Assembly: GCF_015706575.1 (NCBI RefSeq) | Contig: NW_024037060.1 | Span: forward strand, 2,191,983 to 2,255,982 | DNA from: Patiria miniata | Lineage: Eukaryota; Echinodermata; Asteroidea; Valvatida; Asterinidae | Reading direction: 5' to 3' | DNA length: 64,000 nt | Shown: positions 33,613-47,300 of the stretch, piece after piece | Layout: every line of letters starts with the position of its first letter | Numbering within the stretch: the stretch's first letter is position 1 | Translations under genes and position numbers: made by a program | Notes under the pieces: model-generated | The model's database searches: none | The model's input: the letters and a program-made list of their open reading frames with translations, nothing else | Told to the model about the DNA's origin: nothing

Positions 33613-35315
33613 GCTGGATTCCAGGTTCCAAACGCACGGGGGAAGGAAAGTTAATGCCACGTCCGCTAACCTAACTCATTCAAGGCCGTGTGTGCACCAT
33701 TCACACATGCTCAAATGGTGCTGCACAAGTGCGTAACAGGTGCACTGCCTAAATAAACATCTGTATCATTTCGCAAATGGAACGCCTGGGTATCAGCTCG
33801 CTCGTTCGCCGCGGTCTTCATCACCGTTAAACTTACAGCCCGCCCCCTGTTGGCCCATTTGAAGAAAACTTTTCTACTTTTTTGGCACTTCTGTGATTCC
33901 TGTAAATATTCTGAATATTTTGCTTGAAAAAGTTCGTTATTCTTCAAACAGAGAAAACGAAATGAAAGGGACCTTGATATTGAAAACGTATCATTTGTTC
34001 AATTTTGAACGGTAAACTGATAATATTCATTTGGTTAATAATTTACATCAACAAATAAATCGGGATTTGAACCACCAAAACGTGGATGTGACTGATATCT
34101 TAAAGGTAAATGGGTTCCATTGCATTTTTGATTTTTTTAATCAACAAAATTGCTCAAAATTTTAAGAGCGGTGCATATACAACTTGTTGAAGTTTCAGTA
34201 CGTCAGTGGATACTATATACAGTGGAAAACAGAGAATACGTTACACATCAGCAATTGTACATTACATGTCATGAAAAAAAAAAAAATGTTATGTAAAATA
34301 ATTAATTAATGCATTAATGCTTAACTGTTGCGCAATCATACGACGTGGGCCCAAATTAGTGAGCCAAACATATAATTAGTTCCAGTTAAAGAGGTTGTGA
34401 TCATACCGCTACCGGTTTTAAATTCACTGATGTCTGCCTGCTTGCAGGTCCCCGGACTTTTTCTCAAAAGTTCTCAAAACTTTAAATCAGCAATGGAGAA
34501 AAAAGGTTATTTTTGTGAGGAAAAAAAGAGATTTATTTTGTTTTGTTTTGAGGGGTTTTTTTGGTTGAGGCCATTAGCAGAATGCACTTAGTAACTTCTT
34601 TCCTTTCAGAATAAAGCGAAGATATATGGCCTTCAATTTTAATCGACTACTGAGGCTTTCATCCAACCGAAGCCTAGGTATCAAGTAAGAACCCCCCCCC
34701 CCCCCATAAAATGTTCCATTTATTGTTCGGTGCCACCTCACTGAAATGGTCGTAATGCGCCTTCGAAACAAAAAAGAGACTGTATTTATCATCCATGACT
34801 TTTTTTATTAGACCGTCCCTATCCAAAGATGACATCAATCCCCCCCCCCTCACAACCCCACCCCACTCTTCGTCCCGCCCCCTCTGAACAACAACGTACC
34901 CGGAACTTTGAACTCCCCAGCAGGTCAAAAAAAAAGAAAAAGGGCACAGCCCCAAATCGAACCGTCCAAAAAAAATGTCCAAATCAATATAAGAGGGGAA
35001 AAATCAGATAAGTACATAGCTACATATAAATAGATAAACACATATAAATAGTTTGATACATTATCTTCTTTTGAAAAATGAGATAAATCGTATAATAAAC
35101 GTTCAATTGGAAATAAACTCTGGCCGTTTGATATATATGGCGAGCACCCCTTGACGTATGTTTACTTTGAATATGACTGAGTCATCTGTGTCATATTATT
35201 ATGCCTACGCCTTGAATGTTGCGAACTTCGTTGACAGGCGTCTCGGGTTTTTCATTTCTTTGTACACAACTTTTATTTTAAATTATTTTTTTATAGCTGT
35301 TTTGTAAAGAAAATC
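33613..35315. promoter_or_regulatory. Head-to-head intergenic region, PDIA5 (-) and ADAM10 (+)
   Basis: Only 1.7 kb separates the two start codons, so promoters and 5' UTRs of both genes must lie here unless there are distant non-coding exons. On the PDIA5 strand GGACGTGG occurs about 50 bases upstream of the ATG; ACGTGG is the core of UPR-type XBP1/ATF6 elements, though it could simply be 5' UTR. On the ADAM10 side the palindrome ATGACTGAGTCAT (AP-1/Maf-like) lies about 140 bases upstream of the start. No CpG-rich block or TATA box is obvious. Confidence 0.45.
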
Positions 35316-35364
35316 ATGTTGCTACGGTGCCTTTTACTTGCTGTTGGTATCCCCACCGTTATAT
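35316..35364 (+). CDS. ADAM10: ADAM10 exon 1 (signal peptide)
   Basis: [16 protein letters not shown] plus one base of a Tyr codon; donor GTAAGT. Start supported by phase with exon 2 and by the hydrophobic leader. Confidence 0.85.
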
Positions 35365-38300
35365 GTAAGTAATTCGTCCCATTTTCTCGCTTCTGATCTT
35401 CACAAAAAAACTAATTTTGCTTTCCTGTTGCTCGTTTTTGAATAGCATCCTTTTCGTGAAAATTGTGTTACTCGCTAAACGTCTCCATAGCAGCATAGGG
35501 CTTTCGAGTCAACTCGTACCTTGGGCGACTCGTACCTTGGACAACTCGTACCTTGGACAACTCGTACCTTGGACATCTCGTACCTTGGATAACTCGTACC
35601 TTGGACAACTCGTACCTTCAATTAAGACGACTCGTACCATCAGAATAAAAAGTAGAGTACATGTACACTGTACGTGCGCGACTTAGTGTGTGGTTCCTTG
35701 ACTCCCAAACGATACGATTCTTTTCAAGTCAAAGTTAATTTCCTTCTCACAGAACCACATTCAAGATCTAATGGCTTTGCCAGGCAGCATTAGTTTACGC
35801 ATTGGGCCTGGCGGGCCGGCCTCCGAGGGCGCGAGCAGCGGTCGGTCGTGCGCGGTACCGATGCCGGTGACTCGGAAGCGGCCGGCGGTTTAACAAGTAC
35901 ACCCAAAGTGTCGCTCATCTATTGAAGCGTCGCTCATCTATAGAAGTGTCACTCATCTAGATAGAAGTGTCACTCATCTATTGAATTTTATAGTGGAGAA
36001 ACTTCAGATGCGGATTTGGTGTGGTTTAATTATGCAATACAGCCTAACCACCGTAACATCCTGTTTCCAGAGCGAGCTTTATTAAACTCTATTAAAACCA
36101 ACCGACAAAATTTATAAAAATCAAATTTAAACATTTAATGTGTCTAAATAAAGTAATTTCTGCGTTTTCTTGTGAAGTCTAATAACCAAAGTATACAAGA
36201 GCAGTCAGTACTTTTAAATGATTCAGTCCTTTCCTAGCTATATAAGTCTGAAAGTCTAAAATGTAAAAAAAAAAATTCACAGTTGGTTTATTCATCAACT
36301 GGTTTATTCGAAACATTTACAAATTGGGGGCGGGGGTTTGGCCACTTTTTTCTTCATATATATATATCATCTCAATGATGGTCATTCATTGTAGAAATGA
36401 TGGTAAGACGTGGATCTTGGATAAAAACATCAGTTCCATAATATTTTCACGTAGCCTAAGTCTCTAAACGTAACTGCAGACTGCATCAATGTCACCGTGC
36501 ACAGACGTCCATATTGACCGGTCAGCGCGGCGCAAGAACCGTGTCACTTTGCACGGATGCCGCGTGGGCCGGTGCATGCCGCGCACACAGTGCGTGTAAG
36601 CTGCCGCGGCCGGCTTCGCGCTAAATAAATTCCTCTTTTTGGGGGCCCGGGGAAAGAGACCCCTTACCAAAAAGAGATTCACCTTTATTTTAATAAGCAG
36701 TCCACTTCCAATGAGTTACGGTCCACTTATTTCAGCCTCGGATCATTATCCTGATTGACAGTACGACTTGTCTTACGCGTGATGGTACGAGTCGTCTTAA
36801 CTGAAGGTACGACTTGCCGAAGGTACGAGTTGTCCAAGGTACGACTCGGTATAATGACGTCGAGTTGAAGGTACGAGTTGTCCAAGGTACGAGTTGCCCA
36901 AGGTACGAGATGACCTGTTACCAGCATAGGCATAGTTTCGTTGCTTCGTTTTAACAGGAAGAATTTGGCTATATTACATGATAGTCAAGTAGTATGAGTA
37001 CTAGGTAGTATGTCCTACGACTATCCTTGCAGCATCAGTTATTTTAAATTTATGTGGTGTACATGTGTTCGAAACTTTCAAGGCGACCCCTTTTTTATTT
37101 ATTTATTTATTTTATTTATTTTTTATTTATTTCGTTTTATTTTACCTGGGTAGCCCCATCAGTTGTTAAGTTAAATAATGCACCTCATGCAACATTCTTT
37201 CCCTGCATTGTGTCTAGAAATAGAATACATTCAACCATGATTCTACAGTTTGACAGTTCAAAATAATGGCAAAAAGTGGACAGTCTTTTGCGTACCCCTT
37301 TTTCTCTTTAGTTACACTTACAAGTCAGTTTTGATCGCTCCATAAATGATTATTGTAACCTCTAGCATGAATCATACCTTGCCCTGGTTGTCAAGATTTG
37401 CAGTCAGTATTTCGACCAAAACAAATTTAAATTATTCCCCTGCTATTTTTAAGCCTACCTGGGGTTTTTTCTTCTCTTTTTCTAGTTTATGCCGCACAAA
37501 TCAATGCAGTTTTAGGTAATCAAATGTAGTTTTACAAGTTCCATTCAACATGTTCAAATATCAAAACCCGGCCCGCTTTCCACAAAATTAAGTTAGATGA
37601 TATTCAACATGGGTTTAACCATTTAGCAAACTATTTAGATGATTCTAAACTGAACACATAAACATGACAAAGTGACTTTTCCTACTTGTATCATTACCAA
37701 ATGTTTAGCTAGGTAGGCCCTATTTATTATTCCTGTTGTGCCCATTCTTGGAAATCACGCATTCTCGAGAATGGGCGCGCATTCTTAAGAATGAGCGCCC
37801 ATTCTTAAGAACGAGCACGCGTTCTTAAGAATGAGCGCTCATTCTTAAGATTGGGTGGGAATATCACGTGCACAATTTATGAATTTTGCCCAATCTTAAC
37901 AAACATTGCACGACATAATTATGTTAAATGAATTGTATAGCGGTTAAAAGGGAAACAATTCATATAAAGAGGAAAGAAAATGTTCTATGCTTCTGTACTC
38001 GTATAACTACGATAATTTGAATCATATTAAACCTGTTATTATTGCTTTTCCTGCCTACTTATGGGAAGTTTTGTAATAACGGAGGACTGGGAACGAGTCT
38101 GGAAAGTGCTTTGTTTAGGCTAGACAAGTACAAGTCCCTGTATGTATCATATGCGTGCCACGAAAAAAAAACGATGTCCAGAAGCTGCCAAAATTGCTCT
38201 TTTGACTAGATAGAATCCAGCTCTGCGACGTTATGGTGGGGTGTGAACAATAAATTGGTGGCAATTTAAATGGGAAATAGCATTAGCACTATGGGATGTC

Positions 38301-41300
38301 GCAGTATTCATTCTCATTCTTCACATTCTTCATTCTTACGTCCCCCCCCCCCCCTCTTTTATTATCCCAAAAATCTGAATTCTTTCTTATTTATTCTTAT
38401 TTTTTCCCCCGGTCCCCTCCCCCATAGGCCCAATACGCGTATACTTTTCATATCCACTCTACTTTTCAGCGCCTTGCGTTGCAACAGTATAATTATTAAG
38501 AATCAGTGAACGAGGGATTCAGCTAGACTTGCCAAGCGCAGCCGGTGCTCGGCATCGACAAGACCGTTATCTTGTCGCGCATTCTCAAGAATGTGCGCTC
38601 AATCTGGAAGAGTTATTTTTTGCCAAGATTGAGCAAGGATCCAGTTGCACATTCCCAAGAATGTGCATACCCATTCTCGAGAATGCGCGATTTTCAAGAA
38701 TGGGCACAACATTCCCAAAACATGAAGTGTCTTTTCGTATATATCCTATATATAAATAAATTATAAATTGGCAGGATAGAGACTGGCTGTGGATATTTCA
38801 TTGCTGAAAAAAAATCAGTCGGCAAATTAGAAAAAAAACATTGTGCTCCCTTAACTCAGAGTTTGTTAATATTTGAAAATTCCCACAGATGCTGAACGTC
38901 TAGGGAAGTTCATCAAGCATTATGACACGCTAAATTACGATTCCAACACGCTCCATTTGAAGCATGAGAGAGCCAGAAGATCAACTTCAGATGACAGAAG
39001 TGTTCATCTGGATTTCACTGCTCATGGAAGGTAAGACTTGCACACAAATCATCAACCCTGGGGAAATTTTGGGAATTTGCCTTGGAACACAACTAAAGGT
39101 CTTTCTATTGTATTGAAAATTAATCATTTGAAATACAGCGAGTTCAACTCGAAAGTGGTTTAGATCAGTTTCTGAGGTTACGTAGAACTTCCGCCTCGGC
39201 CCAAACCGCGCGCTGCAAGAGCCTTCACTTCGTCCAGTTTGACTAGTTTGCTGCACATGGTCTGGAGCCTTTCCTGGAAAGAATTTCATACCTGGACATC
39301 TCTTGACAGCCTGTGCTCAAACCCTATGAGACTGGTCTGAAAATTTTAAGTGTTTTTCAGTAAATGCTTCAATATTTTCTCTGCAAAATTTGACTTCTTA
39401 GGACATGTTATCGCTTTCTGATGTCTGATTTGTCACTGAAAGGAAAATGAGTGATGTCTATGTATGGAATTCGTTCCCCTTTCTCCATCACTGTGGTTGA
39501 CATTGCTGTAGCCCTAGCGGTAAACATGGCAGTCCACTGCGGCCACGCTTGTTGTACCGCATACAAGTATCGTACGTCGACCTTAACAAGTTCAAGCCGG
39601 GTATATTTTGACAGTGACCAGACTCAGGCGCTGGATTAATTTTCACGAGATCGATGGCAGATGGGTTCAGACCATAATCTGCGTGTAGCCCACCCTGATA
39701 TTTTCAGCCTCGCTCCCTGCGAGCGGGTCGCTGACAGATATTTCCAGCCTCGCTCGATGCGTGTTTATCAGACATCCGTTCCGAATACCACAAAACCTTA
39801 ACGGCGAGATAAAACAGATTCGGTGTAAATTTAAAACCATTCAGACACCGTTTTAGCAGGAAAGTTACACCGAATCAAGTTCAACTAGTGCTATATAAGC
39901 GAATTTGAAACAGGGTCTGAAGGTAGCCTTGATTGCTTTTGACTACTAGAATGGCTTTGTGAAATTTGCCAGCCTTTTAAAAACTTTCGTAAAAGTTTTT
40001 GTTTTTTATGTTTAGTTTTTTTTTTTTTTATTATTATTATTTTTATATTTGACCTGTTTTTACCGAATACTCGACAAAGTTGTCGCAAAGGACGATCTAC
40101 TAAAAACTGACTCTATTACAAATGTAGTTCCCTGCATTTTTCTCAAGTAACCTTTAAGTTTATAGCCTGCTCAATTCAGCAGAAAAGTTTGCAAAATGTT
40201 TTTTTGTTTTGTTTATTTCACTGGTAAACAAAATCCAATAGAAATTGTTCAAGTGTTAGTATAAGGCCAAATAAAAAAAAAACATGTTTAGCATCCCCGC
40301 CCGCTTCCTTTTTGGAGGCCGCCTCCTTTTTTTTCTTCTTTTTTTTTGGGAGAAAAAAAAAAACGGAAAAATGATAAATTTTAAACAGTGACATCATTTT
40401 GGCCTTTTTTCTGTTACATCTACCCCATATAAAGCTGGTATGTCATTTCCTGAGACCAAGTGGCGGCCATTTAAAAAAAATAGCTGGCAGCCATCTTGAG
40501 AAATAGTCCTTTTTTTTCAAAAAGGCAGGACGCTAAACATATTTTTGTTTTTTTATTGGGCCTAATAGAGCTGAAAAGGAGCTTTCGAGTAGTAAATAGT
40601 GTATAATACTGCTAGTGACTAAAAAAAAATCACAAATTGTGGGAACCTGTCTTATTTGGTGTCAGCCCCAGTTATTAAGCGCAATATAACATATCAATAT
40701 AGACCTGTCACATGTTCATGTACGTGCTCTAGTGCATCACTACAGGATGTACATGTACCACACCCATACTTTGTGCAAAAGCCAGTTAATAAATATGTCT
40801 GGCTGTGATTTAATAGGCCAACATACAATCAGTATACATACATCAGCCTGTTGTAACTATATGGAATTGTTGAAAAGGTTTAATCAATACTGCCCTTTGT
40901 ACTCTTTATTTACTTACGGATTATTGAACAGGATGTATTTTTTGTGTGTATTCATGTACATGGATAAGGCGTACATCTTGTGTTTGGGTTATAAACTGGC
41001 TTTACCTTACAATGTGCAAGATGCAACAAGTTTCTACAGGGGTGTAAGCACAAATCTGCAGAACAGAACCTTGTAACATCAACAAAGATTTTTAAAATGA
41101 CTGTCAGGTTAACACAATGTACTGTACATACATGTACGTGTACATGTAGTACACATACTAACTAACATGTAATTGGGCTTTACATGTCCCAAATCCCACA
41201 GAAACACTCTGAAACCTTGTAGTTAATATTGATGAATTTGGAGTTGTTTCCATTTTTCATTGTGAAATACAAGTTTGTAAATAATACACATGTACATCGA

Positions 41301-44300
41301 CTAGGCAAACACAGTTTATAACACTTTAATTTCTGTGTTCTCGCATAAATCTGCTGGTATGTTAATTGAACACTCTGTACGTTTCGTTTATTTACAGTGA
41401 ACATTGTAAATTCACTTTGAAACCCATTCAGCCAAAAGTTCAGTGATCCCGGAATATAGAAACACTTTGTGTATATGTACAAAGGATGCATCATTGGACA
41501 CCAAGCTTGGTTCTTTGTCCAGTTTATTTACATGTATGTAAACAGCCATTCACCTACATTATACACAATGTATATAGTATTTCTTAGAAAATTCATTTGG
41601 CTACCTACATGTGATATAAACATGTATATGTAAATGTACATGTACATATTAAAGTGTACATGTACATCATTTTCATACTTTTTCAATATTTTTGTCTTGC
41701 ATTTTGTGCTTGACATGCCCCTTACCCAGTTCCACATCTCCAAATTTTGTGGGGAAAAAAAAAACTTTTACTAGATTCTTACACTTAATTGAACACATCC
41801 ACAATGTGTTAAATGTTCCCAATCTTGGCTGTTATAATGTGATTCTCATTTGTCAGATTGTCATGGGGAAAAAAGTCGTGCTTCGTATTCACATTGCTCA
41901 ACAAAATGAACCAAAGCTACTTTAGAACAGTGTTTTTAGTGCTGCCTCACTGTCCCACTATTTGTTTTCTTTTTTTTTAAACAGATTTTACAAAAAAAAC
42001 CAAATTCTAGCACGTATTTGGCACCTCAAGCTACATGTATGTGCACTTGCTAAAACAGAACGGTATAATGTACAATTGCTGTGTGTGACAGCTGATTTTT
42101 TTTTTCTCCTCAGGGATTTCAAGCTTCGGCTTAATCCCGGAGCACCCCACCTGTCTCCCAACCTGATCCTTGAGACAACAGAGGGCGCCAGATACCATCA
42201 ACCAGACTACCTGTACGTTGGAAATCTCGAAGGTACGCACAGTATGCATTCAGCAGTCTTATTATCCAATCTGCACTGGTTCACTGCAGACTAATTCGCC
42301 GACAGCCAGTTTCTGAGGTGGCACTAGGCTCACTCGAGTCGCACTCAGGTAGTACACACGCATTCTGAGCTCCTTCCGCCAATAGGGTCCAAATGCGTCC
42401 GCAACTCGTCTTTTAGAATGTGTGTGGCATGCATGCAAACGTGGTCCAACCTCAAAACTGGCTTCAAATTTTGTTCGCCAAATTAGTCCATAGCACACTT
42501 ATAAAAAAAAATTGCTTTTAAATTCATAATTCCTAGCATACCTCATGTCCACTGTACACGTACACGCTCCAAATTGTTGACAGCCTCCTCTACCACTGCA
42601 CAAGGATGTAGTAAAGTCCATCACGAGTCCATCACAGGTCCAGTCACAAGTCCAACCACTAGTAGCAGTGGATGAACAACAACAAAGGAATGTCTTAGTC
42701 AAAGCTCATTTGAAAAGCTTGTGAGTTGTTTTGGGACTGGAGGACTTGTGATGGACTTGCAGGGACTTGTGATTGACTTGACCACATCCCTGCCTCAGCA
42801 AATGCTTGACCGGGCTTGCCAGTGACTGCTGGCCTGGCTGCAGGAGGGGAACAAAATCAACAAGGGCAACCTTAAGTTCCTGTACGGTTTCTGTAACATT
42901 CCGTCTCCTCTTCCCCGCAGGTGAACCCGACACCAAGTGCCACGGCTCAATCCTCAAAGGCCTCTTCTCAGGAACCATCTATGCAGACGGCGACACCTAC
43001 CACGTGGAGCCCGCCCACAGGCACTTTGACACGCCCACAAAGTTCCACTCCATCGTCTACAAGGGCACGGACGTGGAGCCCGCTGGAGGCTGCGGTTTGA
43101 CCAGCGAGACTATGAGATGGATGAAGAAAGTCCAGGAGTCGGGGGTTGATGAGGAAACAAACGACGTGAATCAGGTCTGTGTCCGTGATTAATTTAATCC
43201 TTTGCTCGTTAGTTGTAAAGTTTGACAGTCTGCCACAGATGCCAGTATTCTCTTAGGATGCAAACTGGTGGTGAGATTAAAATTCCGGATCTTTTTTAAT
43301 TCAGTTAGAATTCCACTATTTGGTTCGATTTTCGAAACTGACCTTAAATCCTTATTTTGTTTGTGCAATGTGCATTTCGAATCAAAATGTTAAGATGTAT
43401 TTATGTGGGTTTGGCAAAATGACCACTCAAATAGTGACATAAACAGCTACCAGTATTGTTTCCTAGCCACATATGTATCCTGCACCCGCACCATTTCTAA
43501 TGGTCCCTAGTATTTGTCAAACTGTACTCAAAATTGCCCAGATTTTAGATACATCTTAGCTATAGCCACAGATGTGTCTTTCATACAAAGCTGAACAGCC
43601 TGTGTACAAGTTCTTCTGCGAAAGTAACTTAAGAAAGCCTTTTACAGAGTATGCTTATTTTCTTCCTTCACGATATTGTTTCTTCGATGTTTTGGCAGGA
43701 TTTGGCTCAGCATAATCACGGTCCCAACGAGAACCTGTACTCGGACCCCCAGAGTAGTCGATCGCGATCGCGGCGACAGAGCACCGACAAGAACACCTGT
43801 AATCTATACCTGCAGGCAGACCACACGTACTCTGCGTACTTCAACAACGAGGACTCAGAGGTCATTGCCCAGTTCAATAACTTCGTGGCCGCCGTCAATG
43901 CCATTTACGGCGACAACAAATTTGGGACTTACATGAACGTTGGGTTCATGGTGGACCGAATCAGGGTAGGGAAAGTTACAAGTTTTGGGATTTTTTTTTT
44001 TAATCCCCCATTTGGTGAGAGTAAAGAAAAGTGACTAGGGGAGTCTGATAGGCAACGTGGTACCTGCCTCTACTTCCACCTCTGTGACCCCGGGTTCGAT
44101 TCCCATCCAGGTGAGATGTGGATTGCACTTTCTGTCCCCACCTTATTCCGTGGGTTTTCTTTGGAATATTTTCCCAGGGTTTTCCTTCACACTCAAAAGC
44201 TGAACATTTCTTCATTCTTGCATCGTCTTTCCTGTGCACTTTTAAAGAATCGTTGGTTTTCATTAAAAGAAAGAACAAAACTCACAAAGTAAATAAATAT

Positions 44301-47300
44301 ATGAAAATAAATTACACCCTGAAGCAGGATTCAAACCCAAAACCTCATAAATACTATACTGACTCTCTACCATCTGAGTTGTCCAACTCTATGTTGACAT
44401 ACGTCTAATGAATCACTGTCTTTATTCTGGCTTGTTGAATTAATTTCAAAACAACAGTTTTGAATAGGACTTACTAAAAAAAAAAAGGCTTTGTCATCTT
44501 TTTCTTAATTACTGAGGTTTTCTTTTATTTACATCAGTTTTTTACCATTGCATCTTTACTGCTGTGCTTTTAATTGCAATTGTTGCTCTTTTTTTCTTGA
44601 ATTCGGGTACAAGTCTATTTAGTATTCTTCTTGTGATTTATTTTACTGGTTAATTGATTTGTGAATTGTGATATTTTTTTATTTTATAACTACTTTTGTC
44701 GTAAAGACACCCTGAAGTTGACTTTAATTTATGATTGCATGATAAATAACTGATCAAATATAATCTAATTTAAATCTGAATGATTGATAACTTTTGTTTT
44801 GTTCAACTCAACTCCAGATCAACGGCACTGCCGAGGAGGCTGACAACACCAACCCTTTCCGTTTCAGTAACATCGGTGTGGAGAAATTCCTGGATCTGAA
44901 TTCCCTGCAGAATCACAACGACTTCTGCCTGGCCTACGTCTTCGCCAACCGTGACTTCAACGATGGCGTCCTGGGCCTTGCCTGGGTCGGATCGCCAGGA
45001 AGTGAGTCCAAACTATCTTTTGTTTTCTTTCAAACAATTGGAGACATTCACGATACAGTGTACCGCTAAGCCTTTCTCTCAGAAAGCCAACTTTGCAACT
45101 TCACTCTGGTTTTTTTTTACCGAAAGCCAACTTTGCAATTTCACTCATTGTTTATGTAAAACATATAATGTGGCCAGAAGCATTGTAAGTAAAAGCCACC
45201 TGTAATACGAAGCAGCTGTGAAACGGAATTTCTGCATGAATTAAATGACATCACAGTTTTGGTCATGAATTTGGAAATTTGTATTAGCACTAAACCCAAA
45301 AATGCATCAAAACGCCCTTAAAATGGCCAGATGAAGATTACAAATAAAGTTAAATGGAACATGTACATTTCAAGAATTGCATATAAAAATATCCTTTACA
45401 TGGCCCCTGTAATCAATATAACTCACAGTCATCTTTACACACACACAAAATTAGAAATTAAAACAACAATAAAGATTAAACAAAACAAATCTTTTAGCAC
45501 TACATTGTATTACGTTGTGTTTATTCACTGAAGAATCAATATAGCCATAGAGTGCTTGGTTGGTTTTGGGCGCGACAGTGACTGAAGCCAGTTTTAATGT
45601 CTATACATTGTGTAGTATTTCACTTTTTCCCATTGCTAAAGCATTATTTACTACATGTATTCCTCCGAATATGTTCTAATGCAAACCACGGAGCTCCATG
45701 TTTTTCACACTCCTAATTTCGCTTTACGCAGATGACTTTTCCTCAAAGAAAAAACAAGCTCTAATCAAGTGTCATGTGTTCTTAGAACTAATGGTACAAA
45801 AAAACATAATTGAATAAACAATATATTTGCTATCTGTATGTGCAGGAACTGACTGTACATTCTTTTCTAAATTTATCCTTTTTCTGACTTTAAAAACTGT
45901 TGAATTTAGAAAGCAGGATTATATTTTGAAATTGTTTCCTTTTCAATGCTCATTGCCTCTGCCATGCCTCAACGAATCTGCATTTGATTTAAGTGCAAAT
46001 TCCGCTCACGAATTCTTATGCACGTCCACAGCCTACTGTCATGACTGTATCGCTTTAGTGCATTGAATTAGAGCCATGACCTTTGACCTCTATATTGTAG
46101 ACAGTGTGAATGCAGGCCTAATCAGCCGCACAGCGTGAGTGTCTGATTGAAGTCAATTATTGTCATCGCTAGCTGTCCTTGGCAAATTCCATTTGCATGT
46201 ATTCAATATCACTGGAGGGCAGAAAATCAGCCTCATTGTGTCTGTGACATGTAAATAATTGTACAGTAAAATAGTGGGATTGGTTTGAAGAATAATATTG
46301 TTACATGTTCATTGCTAATGCGATTAATGTATCTGATTTATATGTTGTACATGTACATGTTAATAGTAATAATTGCACTGCTGAAAATAATTTTCTTTTT
46401 TTGAGGAACTGTTTCCTTGTCTAAGACAAACAATTGTTCCTGAAATAAGATTTTTTTTCTAATTTCAAGAATACCATTTTTACTATTTGTATAATCATGT
46501 AGTACATGTATGATATCCAGTCTTTTTTTTGGGGGGGGGGGCTGTTTTATTTCAATTAGTCCTATTTTCTTTCCAAATTCAAATACTTTCATGTTAAATA
46601 AAACAGGCATTTTTTTACACAAATTAGATATTTTGAAGTCCTTGGTCAAAGATTTTTTTTAAGGTGTTAACTATTCCAGATATGATGTTTGCACAGAAGA
46701 AAGTCTTAACTTTGCACTATACACCTAACTCTCTAGAGACATACATTTCTGAGAAAAGATGATGATTAATTAAACAAGCCTCTTAAAGGGAATGTACATC
46801 ATTGGCTTTTGCTGTAATTTTCAGAAATGGAGTATTTGAGGGGTTAGTATAATATATCAAATATTGTTACACTGACATGTTTGAAGTTTTATGTTCGAAA
46901 ATGCGGGAAAAACCAAGAAAAACTAAATTGTTCAAGTAGTCTGGTTCCCTGACTCCACTAAAGATGAAATGGATCAATTTATAGTTGCCAGAAAATTGTA
47001 AGGTAAGGGAACCAGTCTAGCTGGCCTGCACCCGTTCATAAAAAAGGAACCAATACCAAACAAAATTTGGACTGAAAAAAGGTAAATTTGGAGCAGTAAT
47101 TGAAATATAGTTAGGTTTTTCCAACGGTGGTCGGCCGACCACCGTTGGAAATGTATACAAAAATACCATTTTCTTGAAAATGACTTCACACCAGGTGCCA
47201 TAAGTTTACAGGATGCTTTAGACTGTCATTTACCAACATCCTAGTAAGGTATTTCTTAAAAACTTGGTAGTTTTATTTTTCGATGTTTGCAAATGTTGTA

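Noticed and set aside
37765..37850. Palindromes as heat-shock elements or STAT sites
   Set aside because: The TTC-N4-GAA spacing does not fit heat-shock elements, and the arrays sit at the ends of an inverted-repeat element, which explains them better.
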